A DNA stretch of 64,000 nt from Actinoplanes ianthinogenes (lineage in GTDB: Bacteria > Actinomycetota > Actinomycetes > Mycobacteriales > Micromonosporaceae), in the NCBI RefSeq assembly GCF_018324205.1, contig NZ_AP023356.1, positions 3,117,501 through 3,181,500 on the forward strand. The letters are read 5' to 3'. The position numbers and the translations under genes are program-made. The notes under the pieces were generated by a model. The model was not told the DNA's origin, made no database searches, and worked only from the letters and a program-made list of their open reading frames with translations. Within the stretch, counting starts at the first letter, position 1. Every line of letters starts with the position of its first letter. Below are positions 43,247 to 52,091 of the stretch, one piece after another.

Positions 43247-43874
43247 TCGGGCGCTCACTGGCATCCTCCGCAGGTTTCCCATTTTCCGGGAGTTGGTACC
43301 GCATATCGGTACAGGAGGGGCCGTCCCGAAAAAATCGTCGAAGCGCCCGTGTCACAGGTCCGGACCATCCGGGACAGGCCCGGATCACCCCATTCGTTCT
43401 CCACGCAGAGCCACGCGGTAAACACGCGTTTACTACAAAGCCGCGCGCCGGAGCAGCAAGATCAAGGAATGGGAGCGCTCCCTACCGGGTGTCGCCCGAA
43501 AGAGTCCAAGAGATATCCGAGCATCCCCCGAACGGTCTCGGGACCCCGCCATTCACCACACAATACTCATCCACCGACACCCAGCGGAATTGCTCGCTCA
43601 CGGAGCGGGATCACGCTCTCCCGCGACGGGCGAAATTATTTCCAGAGCCATGTCTCGCACCGGGGCGACTGAGTATCATTCCGCCTTACCTGGCGTCCGA
43701 ATCGGCGTAGATCAATCCCCCCATGATCCGCGACCGGCACGCCGTCACGATCGTCACCACAAGCGGAGGACCCTTGAGACCGAGTGTCCCGGAAAATCTC
43801 GCGCCGGCTTTGATCCCGGCCGGGCCCCCCAGCCGTATCTCAGGCGACGGGGAAAGGTCCGGGCGGAGGTATCG
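43247..43874. other. 628-base intergenic region upstream of the sigma factor
   Basis: Lower G/C than its surroundings and no frame with host-like codon use. It contains a small dyad GTACCG-CATAT-CGGTAC (43296-43312), a CebR-like palindrome at 43470, and the promoter of the sigma gene, whose ribosome-binding site is GGAGG at 43865. It may mark the scar of a lost gene. Confidence 0.5.
43470..43483. promoter_or_regulatory. second CebR-like palindrome
   Basis: TGGGAGCGCTCCCT, 13 of 14 bases identical to the CebR operator, in a long intergenic region 390 bases before the sigma gene. Confidence 0.45.
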
Positions 43875-44552
43875 ATGCATGCGGTGGCCGAGAAGCGGCT
43901 CTCGCCGGAGAGGGTGCGTGTGATGGCGCGACACTCCGGAAGCAGGTGGCAGGCACTCGACGGAGGCCGTGGTGCACAGGATGACGGTTCGGTGATCCCC
44001 CGCCAGTCGGCCCGCCACGAGGCGCCGAACACCAGCGCCAGTCACGAGGACACACTGGTCAAGCTGCTCTACGAAGAGCACGCCGGACCGTTGCTGATGT
44101 TCGTGCTGCGCCTGACCGGCGGCGACCGGCAGCGCGCCGAGGACATCGTGCAGGAGACCCTGCTGCGGGCCTGGCGCAACGCGCACCGGCTCGGCGCGCA
44201 GGGACAGCAGTCGCTGCGCCCGTGGCTGGTCACGGTCGCCCGCCGGATCGCCATCGACGAGCACCGCAGCGCCAACGCGCGGCCGGCCGAGACGTACGAC
44301 CGGGAGCTGGAGAGCTTCCCGACCACCTCGGACGAGACCGACAAGGTCCTGCAGTCCATGACGGTGTCGGACGCGCTCCGGCAGTTGAGCCACTCGCACC
44401 GGGAGATCCTGATCGAGACGTACTTCCGCGGTCGCACGGTGCCCGAGGCGGCCGAGGTTCTCAACCTTCCGTTGGGTACGGCCAAGTCCCGGGTGTACTA
44501 CGCTCTGCGTGCGCTGCGTACCGCTCTGCAGCAGCGGGGGGTGACGGAATGA
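43875..44552 (+). CDS. ECF RNA polymerase sigma factor (SigL-like)
   Basis: 225 aa from ATG 43875 (GGAGG five bases upstream). A poorly conserved N-terminal 55 residues precede sigma region 2 (LYEEHAGPLLMFVLRLTGGDRQRAEDIVQETLLRAWR) and region 4 (ALRQLSHSHREILIETYFRGRTVPEAAEVLNLPLGTAKSR). The -10 recognition helix RPWLVTVARRIAIDEHR is well formed. The zinc anti-sigma gene overlaps its stop (ATGA). The pair resembles mycobacterial SigL-RslA, which responds to envelope or oxidative stress. The exported proteins downstream are the likely local regulon. Confidence 0.92.
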   Translation: MHAVAEKRLSPERVRVMARHSGSRWQALDGGRGAQDDGSVIPRQSARHEAPNTSASHEDTLVKLLYEEHAGPLLMFVLRLTGGDRQRAEDIVQETLLRAWRNAHRLGAQGQQSLRPWLVTVARRIAIDEHRSANARPAETYDRELESFPTTSDETDKVLQSMTVSDALRQLSHSHREILIETYFRGRTVPEAAEVLNLPLGTAKSRVYYALRALRTALQQRGVTE

Positions 44553-45319
44553 CTCAGGAAGACCACTACGACGTCGCGTCGTACGCCCTCGGCGTGCTCG
44601 ACGACCGCGACGCCGCCCGGTTCGAGGACCACCTGATCGAGTGCCCGCAGTGTGCGTTCGAGCTGGAGTCCTTCGTCCAGGTCGCGGACGCGCTGGCCGA
44701 CGTCGACGCGGAGGCGCTGCTCGCCGCGGAGAAGTCCGAGCAGGACGGCGTCCTGCTGAACAAGATGTTCCGCGAGGTGAAGGTCGAACGCCAGCGGGCC
44801 AACAGCCGCCGGCTCTACTCGCTCGCCGCCGCCGTGGTCGTCTTCGCGATGCTCTCCATCGGCTCGCTCTTCCTGGGCCCCAAGCTGCTCGGCACGGACA
44901 CCACGACGCGGAACCCGGGCACCACCGCCAGCGACAAGCTCGACCCGCTGCCGGACAGCGACGGCGTCGGCATCGGCGGCCTGCCCCTGCCCGGGCAGAA
45001 CTACAACGGCACGGACACCCGGACCGGTGTGGCCACCGCGGTCGGCCTGGAGAAAAAGGACTGGGGCACCCAGATCTCCTTCGCGGTCTCCAACATCAAG
45101 GGGCCGAAGACGTGCGGCCTGGTCCTGGTGCACCGCGACGGCACCTCGGAGCGGGTGGCCACCTGGACGATCGGGGAGAAGGGCTGGGGCACCCCGGCCA
45201 ACCCGTCCCCGCTGCTGCTCCAGGCGGTGACCGGCACCCCGCGCGACGACATCGCCCACGTGCAGGTGCAGGAACTCACCGCGACCGGGACCGGGGAGAC
45301 GCTGATCAGCGTTCCGTAA
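44549..45319 (+). CDS. membrane zinc-finger anti-sigma factor
   Basis: 256 aa from ATG 44549. The cytoplasmic zf-HC2 domain has H28-x3-C32-x2-C35 (DHLIECPQC), the ZAS motif that often releases sigma on thiol oxidation. One TM helix lies at about 90-110 (LAAAVVVFAMLSIGSLFLG), followed by a Thr/Asp-rich linker and an extracytoplasmic domain of about 120 residues (GTQISFAVSNIKGPKTCGLVLVHRDG) of the RskA-C/beta-sandwich kind with one cysteine. It holds the sigma factor inactive at the membrane. A strong terminator follows. Confidence 0.92.
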   Translation: MTQEDHYDVASYALGVLDDRDAARFEDHLIECPQCAFELESFVQVADALADVDAEALLAAEKSEQDGVLLNKMFREVKVERQRANSRRLYSLAAAVVVFAMLSIGSLFLGPKLLGTDTTTRNPGTTASDKLDPLPDSDGVGIGGLPLPGQNYNGTDTRTGVATAVGLEKKDWGTQISFAVSNIKGPKTCGLVLVHRDGTSERVATWTIGEKGWGTPANPSPLLLQAVTGTPRDDIAHVQVQELTATGTGETLISVP

Positions 45320-45334
45320 TCATTCGAACACGAA

Positions 45335-45365
45335 TAGGGCTCAGCCGCCTCGGCTGGGCCCTTTT
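45335..45365 (+). terminator. rho-independent terminator after the anti-sigma gene
   Basis: AGGGCTCAGCCG-CCT-CGGCTGGGCCCT with one mismatch in the arms, followed directly by TTTTT. The clearest intrinsic terminator in the window. Confidence 0.9.
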
Positions 45366-45519
45366 TCGCCGTGTGGGCCTTTTCTATACGCACCGCACCC
45401 GGCCCGCGGTTCAAACAAAAATTCCCCAATTTGATCGAGCCAAATGTTCAACCGCCACCGCGCAGGTCCCGTACTACTGCGCGGAAATGGCAGTGGGTAT
45501 CGATCAGCTGGAGGACCCA

Positions 45520-46230
45520 GTGGTACCGGAGAAGCGCAAGTTGATGGTCGCCGGAGTGGCGCTGGCTGCGATGGTCGCACTACCCGGCTGCGCTCCGGCC
45601 GGACTCGACAACACGGCCGACTACGGCAACGCGGCGGAGCCCGCCGCGGCCGACGTGGCGGCCACCCCGGGCGCCGAGGCGACCGGCGGCGCGGTCGACC
45701 CGAACGCGGCCGACCCGGCCTCCACCGCCGAGCCGGCCCCGGGCGACACCGGGTCCGAGGTCGCGGACGATCTGGTCACCACGTCGCTCACCGGCACCTC
45801 GGTGCCGCGGATGGGCAAGGTCGTCGAGGACCAGGACGGGTTCGTCATGTACCGGTTCGACGACGACGGCGACGACCCGGCGAAGTCGAACTGCAACGGT
45901 GACTGCGCGAAGGTCTGGCCGCCGGCCCTGACCAACGACGGCAAGCCGACCCTCAAGGGCGTGGACCAGAAGCTGGTCGGCACGGTCACCCGGGCGGACG
46001 GCACCAAGCAGCTGACCCTCAAGGGCTGGCCGCTCTACCGCTACGTCGGCGACAAGAAGCCGCACCAGTGGAAGGGCCAGAACGTCAACGGCAAGTGGTT
46101 CGTGATCACGCCGACCGGTACCAAGAACCTCACCTGCCTTCCGAAGATCTCGAAGCCGGTGGCGCCACCCGCGGACGCCTCCGGCGGTGACTCCGGCGCC
46201 GGTGGCTCCGGCAGCGACTACAGCTACTGA
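45520..46230 (+). CDS. lipoprotein with COG4315-type repeats
   Basis: 236 aa from GTG 45520 (GGAGG five bases upstream). Signal peptide with lipobox VALPGC at about residue 26, so it should be lipid-anchored outside the cell. An Ala/Glu/Asp/Pro-rich spacer about 30-95 leads to two copies of the secreted Lipoprotein_15/COG4315 repeat (MYRFDDDGDDPAKSNCNGDC and LYRYVGDKKPHQW, CAKVWPP). The usual tryptophans and the paired Cys in the first copy are present. Function of the family is unknown; heme or redox binding is sometimes suggested. Confidence 0.85.
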   Translation: MVPEKRKLMVAGVALAAMVALPGCAPAGLDNTADYGNAAEPAAADVAATPGAEATGGAVDPNAADPASTAEPAPGDTGSEVADDLVTTSLTGTSVPRMGKVVEDQDGFVMYRFDDDGDDPAKSNCNGDCAKVWPPALTNDGKPTLKGVDQKLVGTVTRADGTKQLTLKGWPLYRYVGDKKPHQWKGQNVNGKWFVITPTGTKNLTCLPKISKPVAPPADASGGDSGAGGSGSDYSY

Positions 46231-46241
46231 GGAAACGGCAG

Positions 46242-47006
46242 GTGACGACGATGAAGTCCTGGCTGGTGGGTGCCGCGGCCGTGACGTTGGCTTTCATGCT
46301 GACGCCGGCCAGTGCGGCCCGGGCCGACGACGCGGTGCCGGTGCCCCCGAACACCGGGCTCACCGACACCGCGAAAGGCTCGCTCAGCGCCGCTGATCAA
46401 GACTTCGTGATCAAGGTACGACTCGCCGGCCTCTGGGAGATCCCGGCCGGAAACATGGCCCAGGAGAAGTCGAACGACCCGAACGTCGTCAAGATCGGCA
46501 AGTCGATCGCGGCGCAGCACGTGGCCCTCGACAGCCTGGACCGGGCGGCGGCCAAGAAACTCGGCATCGACCTGCCCAACCAGCCCAACGACGATCAGCA
46601 GGGCTGGCTGAACGAGATGAAGAACGCCTCGGGGGCACAGTTCGACCAGATCTTCGTCGACCGGCTCCGCGCCGCGCACGGCAAGATCTTCCCGGCGATC
46701 GCCAGCATCCGGGCCGGGACGCGCAACGACACCGTCCGGAAGCTGGCCCAGCAGGCCAACCAGTTCGTCATGACGCACATGACCCTGCTGGAGAGCAGCG
46801 GCATCGTCGATTACGGCGCGCTGCCCACCGTGGCCGCGCCCACCGCCGGCCAGAAGGGCCCGGTGCCGATCGACAACCAGATGATCGTCGCCGCCAGCAA
46901 CGGCGGCGGAGTGCCGGGTCTCAGCAACACCGTAATCCTGCTCGTCCTTGCTGCCGCGCTGGTGATCGGCGTGATCACCACCATGCGCATCTTCCGATCG
47001 CGGTAG
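46242..47006 (+). CDS. secreted DUF4142 protein with C-terminal membrane anchor
   Basis: 254 aa from GTG 46242; ATG 46251 is the alternative. Signal peptide to about residue 28 (TPASAARAD), a four-helix DUF4142 domain about 48-190 (SAADQDFVIKVRLAGLWEIPAG, AQHVALDSLDRAAAKKLGI) resembling a ferritin-like bundle but without a complete metal-ligand set, and a final TM helix (TVILLVLAAALVIGVITTM) with a short basic tail. It starts 11 bases after the lipoprotein gene, same transcript. Exposed on the outer membrane face. Confidence 0.88.
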   Translation: MTTMKSWLVGAAAVTLAFMLTPASAARADDAVPVPPNTGLTDTAKGSLSAADQDFVIKVRLAGLWEIPAGNMAQEKSNDPNVVKIGKSIAAQHVALDSLDRAAAKKLGIDLPNQPNDDQQGWLNEMKNASGAQFDQIFVDRLRAAHGKIFPAIASIRAGTRNDTVRKLAQQANQFVMTHMTLLESSGIVDYGALPTVAAPTAGQKGPVPIDNQMIVAASNGGGVPGLSNTVILLVLAAALVIGVITTMRIFRSR

Positions 47007-47051
47007 CCCCGAGAGACATCGCCCCGACGGCGACGAAGAAAGGTGTCACCC

Positions 47052-48299
47052 ATGCGAAGGTCCAAGTACCGGCGCCCCACTAACCCGACGTGGTTCAGCG
47101 GGCGTCGCCGGATCATCGCCGTGGCGGCCACGCTCGCGGCGTTCGGCGGCATCGTGACGGTCACGCAGATCTCCAGCGCCAGCACCAACGACAACACCAA
47201 GTCGGCGCTCGCGGCCTGCGACAACCTGAAGGCCGGCGGTCAGACGAAACTGTCCACGCAGACCCGGCGCGGCACGTACACCACCAACAACGGCACGGTC
47301 ACCCAGCACCCGGACGACGGGGCCGGGGACGTGGCGACCACCGAGCAGGTGCGCGCCCGCTGCCGCGACTGGGTGATGAACAACGTCGCCAACACGCAGA
47401 ACCAGACCAACCGGCGCCGTAACCGGGGCAACGGCGGCAACAACAACACCGGCGGCAACAACAACGGCGGCAACAACGGCGGTGCCGCGAGCAGCGCGCC
47501 GACCAGCGCCCCCGCGACGGGCCAGGCCTCCGACGGTGCCTCCGCTCCCGCCACCACCGAGCCGACCGACAACCAGAACAACACCGGCGGCAACAACAAC
47601 GGCGGTGGGAACAACAACACCGGCGGCAACAACAATGGTGGCAACAACACCGGCGGCAACAACAACGGTGGGAACAACAACGGCGGCGGCGACAACGGCG
47701 GGAACAACAACGGCGGCGGCGCGACCGCGGCGCCCAGCACCCCGCCGCCCGGCGCCGGCCTCGGCATCCTGACCAACAGCTGCGACACCAGCAACCTGCC
47801 GCGGCACGACGGTTTCCAGAAGGGCGACCGGTGCGTCTCCACCGAGTTCGGTGAGGTCGGCTCGGCCGCCAACAACCCGTCGCTGCTGATCACCCAGGCG
47901 CCGCGACAGGTGAACCGGAACACCGCGTTCACCCTCCAGGTCAGCACCCGCAACCTGATCCGCGACCGGTTCCTCGCGGCCGGTCAGGGCGGCTACTACG
48001 TGGAGTCCAGCGTTCTCCAGAACGGCCTGGTCCGCGGCCACTTCCACACCGCCTGCCGGATGCTCGCCAGCACCAACGAGGCGCCGACCCCGGAAGGCGT
48101 CCCGGCGTTCTTCGTCGCCACCGAGGACAGCAAGGGCGGCCGCACGCCGGACACGGTCACCATCCAGGTGCCGGGCCTGCCGCAGGCCGGACTCGCGCAG
48201 TGCGCGTCCTGGGCCGGTGACGGCTCGCACCGGATCCCGATGATGGAGCGCGCCAACCAGACCCCGGCCTTCGACGTGGTCCGGATCCGGGTGCGCTGA
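47052..48299 (+). CDS. secreted Asn/Gly-repeat protein
   Basis: 415 aa from ATG 47052; GTG 47043 is possible. Basic start and signal/anchor helix at about 24-44, a cysteine-bearing domain to about 115, then an Asn/Gly/Thr low-complexity stretch of about 100 residues (NNTGGNNNGG repeats), and a C-terminal domain of about 165 residues with four cysteines (NSCDTSN, DRCVSTE, TACRMLA, LAQCASW). Similar actinomycete proteins get inconsistent names; I do not recognise a function. The flexible spacer suggests a wall-spanning surface protein. It follows DUF4142 after 45 bases. Confidence 0.82.
   Translation: MRRSKYRRPTNPTWFSGRRRIIAVAATLAAFGGIVTVTQISSASTNDNTKSALAACDNLKAGGQTKLSTQTRRGTYTTNNGTVTQHPDDGAGDVATTEQVRARCRDWVMNNVANTQNQTNRRRNRGNGGNNNTGGNNNGGNNGGAASSAPTSAPATGQASDGASAPATTEPTDNQNNTGGNNNGGGNNNTGGNNNGGNNTGGNNNGGNNNGGGDNGGNNNGGGATAAPSTPPPGAGLGILTNSCDTSNLPRHDGFQKGDRCVSTEFGEVGSAANNPSLLITQAPRQVNRNTAFTLQVSTRNLIRDRFLAAGQGGYYVESSVLQNGLVRGHFHTACRMLASTNEAPTPEGVPAFFVATEDSKGGRTPDTVTIQVPGLPQAGLAQCASWAGDGSHRIPMMERANQTPAFDVVRIRVR
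47425..47720 (+). repeat. Asn/Gly-coding low-complexity repeats
   Basis: Repeated GGCGGCAACAACAAC-type units inside the secreted protein gene, interrupted once by an Ala/Pro/Thr-rich segment. Units vary in length (TGGNNNGG, GGGDNGG), so slippage-driven length change is expected. Confidence 0.85.
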
Positions 48300-48303
48300 T
48301 CCC

Positions 48304-48322
48304 GGCCGGCCCTCGGCCGGCC
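48304..48322 (+). terminator. GC hairpin after the surface-protein gene
   Basis: GGCCGGCC-CTC-GGCCGGCC, eight-base arms, five bases after the stop; no T run. Confidence 0.6.
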
Positions 48323-48591
48323 CTTCCCGAACACGCTCGCGGAGCACAGTCGCCCGGCGGGCCCGAACCGGAGAGGCACATTCCCACGGTGTCTCGCCGG
48401 GACCCCCCTTCGGGCCCGCCGGCCGTCCTTCCCCTGCCGGACGCGAACCGCGACTGCCCGGCCTCCACCCGGGGCACCGCTCCGCAACCGGGTGATCGAT
48501 CCGATCACCGTCCGATGGCCCTGACCCCAGCACCGGGGACAGGGCCATCGGCTTGCTCGTCAAACGGCGCCGGGCGTGGCACAGTTTCCGG

Positions 48592-49500
48592 ATGACCGCC
48601 GAGGTGAGCCGCCGCCTGACACCGCCGGAGCGGTATCAGTTCGCCGCCTCGGTGCGCTCGCTGCTGGTGCCCAAGCACGACCCGTGCGGCGTGCTGCGCG
48701 ACGGTGAGCTGTGGCTCGCGGTCCGCTCCCCCGCCGGCCCGGCGACCCTGCGGCTGGCCCGGGAGGCCGGCGAGCTGGTCGCGACCGGGCACGGGCCCGG
48801 GGCGGGCTGGGTGATCGAGCGGGCCGACGCGATCGCCGGGCTGCGCGACGACGTGAGCGGCTTCGCCGACCTGTCCCGCCGGCATCCGCTGGTCGCCCGG
48901 CTGGCCACGACGTTCGCCGGGGTGCGGATGCCGGCCACCGGGCAGGTGTTCCCGCGGCTGCTGAGGGCGATCCTGGAGCAGAAGGTGACCGGCACCGAGG
49001 CGCACCGGTCGTACCGAAAGATCTGTCGTCATCTCGGCGAGCCCGCACCCGGGCCGGTCCCCCTGGTGCTGCCGCCCGATCCGGCCGCCGTGGCGGCCCG
49101 GCCCTACTGGGAGTTCCATCCGCTCGGCGTCGAGCAGCGGCGCACCCAGGCGCTGTTGCGCGCCGCGCAGGTGGCCGCACGGCTGGAGGAGTGCGCCGAC
49201 TCGGCCGAGGCCACCCGGCGGATGACCGCGCTGCCCGGGATCGGGCCGTGGACCGCGGCCGAGGTGGTCCGGACCGCCTTCGGCGACCCGGACGCGGTCA
49301 GTGTCGGCGACTATCACATTCCCAACACCGTTGCGTACGCCCTGGCCGGCGAGCCCCGCGGCACCGACGAGCGGATGCTGGAGCTGCTCGAGCCGTTCCG
49401 GGGGCACCGGGGCCGGGTCTGCGATCTGCTCGCCATGGGCGGCCTGATGGCCCCCCGCTACGGCCCGCGGATGCCGGTGCGCTCGTTCGCCCGGTTCTGA
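48592..49500 (+). CDS. AlkA-like DNA-3-methyladenine glycosylase
   Basis: 302 aa. HhH-GPD superfamily: LLRAILEQKVTGTEAHRSYRKI, the helix-hairpin-helix LPGIGPWTAAEVV and the catalytic Asp in VSVGDYHIPNTVAYAL. It removes alkylated purines in base excision repair. There is no Ada regulatory half and no iron-sulfur cysteine set, so it is a stand-alone glycosylase. CACAGT six bases before the ATG suggests a leaderless transcript. The 3' end is 77 bases from the lipid-kinase gene. Confidence 0.88.
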   Translation: MTAEVSRRLTPPERYQFAASVRSLLVPKHDPCGVLRDGELWLAVRSPAGPATLRLAREAGELVATGHGPGAGWVIERADAIAGLRDDVSGFADLSRRHPLVARLATTFAGVRMPATGQVFPRLLRAILEQKVTGTEAHRSYRKICRHLGEPAPGPVPLVLPPDPAAVAARPYWEFHPLGVEQRRTQALLRAAQVAARLEECADSAEATRRMTALPGIGPWTAAEVVRTAFGDPDAVSVGDYHIPNTVAYALAGEPRGTDERMLELLEPFRGHRGRVCDLLAMGGLMAPRYGPRMPVRSFARF

Positions 49501-49577
49501 GTTAATCGATCTTCACGATGGGGCAATAGGCCCTCGCCGGTGGTTGGAAGAGCTCCGGTTCGGGTAACGGCGGCGAC

Positions 49578-50501
49578 ATGCGAACCCCCCGCAGAGTCGC
49601 CGTCGTTGCCCACAAGAAGAAGACCCTCGGTGGCGGGCTGGACGAGCTGCGCCGCCGGCTCACCGACCACGACATCAAAGACCTTTTCTGGTACGAGGTG
49701 CCGAAGAGCCGCAAGGCGCCGGCCCGAGTCCGCGAAGCCCTCGCCGAGAAGCCGGACCTGCTCGTGGTCTGGGGCGGTGACGGCATGGTGCAGCGCACCC
49801 TGGACGTGGTCGCGGCCGACGGCTCGCCCGTGCCGGTCGCGATCATGCCGGCCGGCACCGGCAACCTGCTGGCCGGCAACCTGGGCATCCCGACCGACCT
49901 GGAGCAGGCCGTCCAGATCGCCTTCACCGGCGACCGGCGGCGGCTCGACCTCGGCAAACTCGGTGGCGAGCACTTCGCCGTGATGGCCGGGGTCGGCTTC
50001 GACGGCGCGATGATCAAGGACGCCGACGGTGCCCTGAAGGACCGGCTGGGCAAGCTCGCGTATGTCTGGACCGGCATCCGGCACGTCAGCGGCGAGGCCC
50101 CGCGCACGAAGATCAAGGTGGACGGTGTCCCCTGGTTCGACGACGAGGCCAGCTGCGTGCTGATCGGGAACGTCGGGACGATCACCGGCGGCATCCAGGC
50201 CTTCGACGACGCGGCGCCGGACGACGGGTGGCTCGACGTCGGGGTGGCGACCGCGCAGGGTGCGCTCCAGTGGGCGCGGGCGCTCGGCACCATGGCGGTC
50301 AAGCGCTCCGACAGCTCACCGTTCGTCCGGACCACCCGGGCCCGCAAGGTCTCGGTCCGGCTGAAGTCGAAGCTGGAGTACGAGCTCGACGGCGGCGCCC
50401 GGGCCCGGACGAAGAGCTTCACGGCGTCGATCGTCCCGGGCGCCGTGGAGATCTGCGTCCCCGCGGCGGAGGAACGGTCCGAGGATTCGAGTGACCGATA
50501 G
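49578..50501 (+). CDS. diacylglycerol-kinase-family lipid kinase
   Basis: 307 aa. DAGK catalytic fold with the nucleotide-binding GGDGMVQ (VVWGGDGMVQRTLD), MPAGTGNLLAGNLGIP, and GFDGAMIKDADGALK. Such enzymes phosphorylate diacylglycerol or other lipid alcohols with ATP; homologues in actinobacteria can also act in phospholipid or secondary-metabolite lipid turnover. The N-terminus (TPRRVAVVAHKKKTLGGGL) is standard, with no signal. Substrate unproven. Confidence 0.88.
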   Translation: MRTPRRVAVVAHKKKTLGGGLDELRRRLTDHDIKDLFWYEVPKSRKAPARVREALAEKPDLLVVWGGDGMVQRTLDVVAADGSPVPVAIMPAGTGNLLAGNLGIPTDLEQAVQIAFTGDRRRLDLGKLGGEHFAVMAGVGFDGAMIKDADGALKDRLGKLAYVWTGIRHVSGEAPRTKIKVDGVPWFDDEASCVLIGNVGTITGGIQAFDDAAPDDGWLDVGVATAQGALQWARALGTMAVKRSDSSPFVRTTRARKVSVRLKSKLEYELDGGARARTKSFTASIVPGAVEICVPAAEERSEDSSDR

Positions 50502-50633
50502 GCGACAGAAGACTTCGTCGCCGTCCGTCCCGCCCCGCGCGGTTATTGCCCGGATAGGCCCAGGAATCCTCTGGATTGACCATGCTTGCGGCCCCCAGAC
50601 TGGCGGTTCACCCATCGACACGAGAGGTCCGCC

Positions 50634-50855
50634 ATGTCGCCACTGCTCCTGGGCACCCTGCTGGCCGTCGCCACCGTCCCGGTGATCGCTTACCGCCTCG
50701 GCCGCACCCACGCGGCCTGGCAGGACGCCCGCTCGTCGAAGCGCTCGTTCCGCCAGGACCGCCGCACCGCCTGGTCGCACACCGCCCGATTAGCCGCCGG
50801 CGCTGCCCTGGTCCTGCTGGGCCTCACCGCCGCCGCGTACGACCTGGCCCGCTGA
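50634..50855 (+). CDS. small membrane protein
   Basis: 73 aa from ATG 50634 (GAGG six bases upstream). Two hydrophobic helices (PLLLGTLLAVATVPVIAYRLG and HTARLAAGAALVLLGLTAAAYDL) joined by a basic loop rich in Arg/Ser/Gln. I do not recognise a family. TTGACC at about 50576 is a possible -35. It ends seven bases from the convergent MBL gene with no visible terminator between. Confidence 0.65.
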   Translation: MSPLLLGTLLAVATVPVIAYRLGRTHAAWQDARSSKRSFRQDRRTAWSHTARLAAGAALVLLGLTAAAYDLAR

Positions 50856-50861
50856 GCGTGG

Positions 50862-51962
50862 TCAGGCGATCTGCTGCCACCAGCCGTCGACCGGGGGCGG
50901 GTTGTCGACGTCGACGCGCTCGCCGGGGCGCGGGATCGACAGCCGCACGCCCCTGGCCTTGGCCTCGCGCCAGGTGCGGTCGGCCGGCTCGGACCAGTCG
51001 TGCAGGGCCAGGTTGAAGGTGGCCCAGTGGACCGGGATCATCAGGCCGCCGCGGACGTCGACGTGCACCGAGACGCCGTCCTCCGGGACCATGTGGATGT
51101 CCGGCCAGGCGTCGCCGTACGCACCGACCTGGACCAGGGTGACGTCGAACGGGCCGTGCTCCTCGCCGATCTCGGCGAAGCCGGGGAAGTAACCGGTGTC
51201 GCCGGAGTAGAACGCGCGGCGGGTCGGTCCCTTCAGCACCCAGCTGGCCCAGAGGGTCTCGTCACGGTTGAAGCCGCGGCCGGAGAAGTGCCGGGCCGCG
51301 GTGGCGGTCAGCTCCAGCGTGCCGACCTTGTGCGACTCGTCCCAGTCCAGCTCGACGATGCGGGACTCGGGGACGCCCCAGCGCTCCAGGTGGGCACCCA
51401 CGCCGAGCGGGACCAGGAACGGTGCGGCCTGGAGGTCGACCAGGGTCTGGATGCTGACCATGTCGAGGTGGTCGTAGTGGTCGTGGGAGATCACGATCGC
51501 GTCCAGCGGGGGCAGCTCGCGCAGCGGGACCGGCGGCTCGTGGAGCCGGCGCGGGCCGGTCAGCCGGGACGGGGAGCAGCGGTCGCTCCAGACCGGGTCC
51601 AGCAGGACGCGGTGACCCTCGATCTCGACCAGCGCGGAGGAGTGCCCGTACCAGGTGACGTGCAGGCCGTCGGCGGGGGCCGAGGGCGGGGTGACCACCG
51701 GGACCGGCAGGTGCGGCCGGCGGGCGTCGCGGTCGGTCATCGCGGCGACGAACAGCCGCGGCATGGACGCCGCGGCGACCTCGGTGGCCGGGACCGTGTT
51801 GCGGAATTTTCCACCGGAGAACTGCGGGGAGGCCTCCATCCGGGCGCGGCGTGCGCCGCGCGCTTTCGCGCCCATCTGGGCGGGGAGGTCGCGGGCGGCC
51901 CAGACCGCCGCGGCGCCGAGTGCCAGAGCCACTACCGTACGGGTACGAACACGCTTCGCCAT
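50862..51962 (-). CDS. MBL-fold hydrolase (NAPE-PLD/UlaG-like)
   Basis: 366 aa. An N-terminal helix (VVALALGAAAVWAARDL) may anchor it to the membrane. The metallo-beta-lactamase motif is ISHDHYDHLD, with later H in TATAARHFSGRG, D in FYSGDTGYF and H in MIPVHWATFNLA, giving a full di-metal site. The pattern matches the N-acyl-phosphatidylethanolamine phospholipase D-like group in bacteria. It probably cleaves a phosphodiester lipid; substrate unproven. Divergent from the LURP-one gene. Confidence 0.85.
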   Translation of the reverse strand: MAKRVRTRTVVALALGAAAVWAARDLPAQMGAKARGARRARMEASPQFSGGKFRNTVPATEVAAASMPRLFVAAMTDRDARRPHLPVPVVTPPSAPADGLHVTWYGHSSALVEIEGHRVLLDPVWSDRCSPSRLTGPRRLHEPPVPLRELPPLDAIVISHDHYDHLDMVSIQTLVDLQAAPFLVPLGVGAHLERWGVPESRIVELDWDESHKVGTLELTATAARHFSGRGFNRDETLWASWVLKGPTRRAFYSGDTGYFPGFAEIGEEHGPFDVTLVQVGAYGDAWPDIHMVPEDGVSVHVDVRGGLMIPVHWATFNLALHDWSEPADRTWREAKARGVRLSIPRPGERVDVDNPPPVDGWWQQIA

Positions 51963-52091
51963 GTGCTCCAGTCTGACCTGATCGAGCCCGCCACGCCCAG
52001 CGCCTCCCTGAGGCGACGCTGAGAAAGCGCCTGCTCCGGACCCTCACCGGCATTCCGAGCGGGCCTATGAGGCGTATGACACACTGCCGCG

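Noticed and set aside
43349..43672. 107-residue ORF in the gap before the sigma factor
   Set aside because: Codon use is unlike host genes and no start signal or domain is seen.
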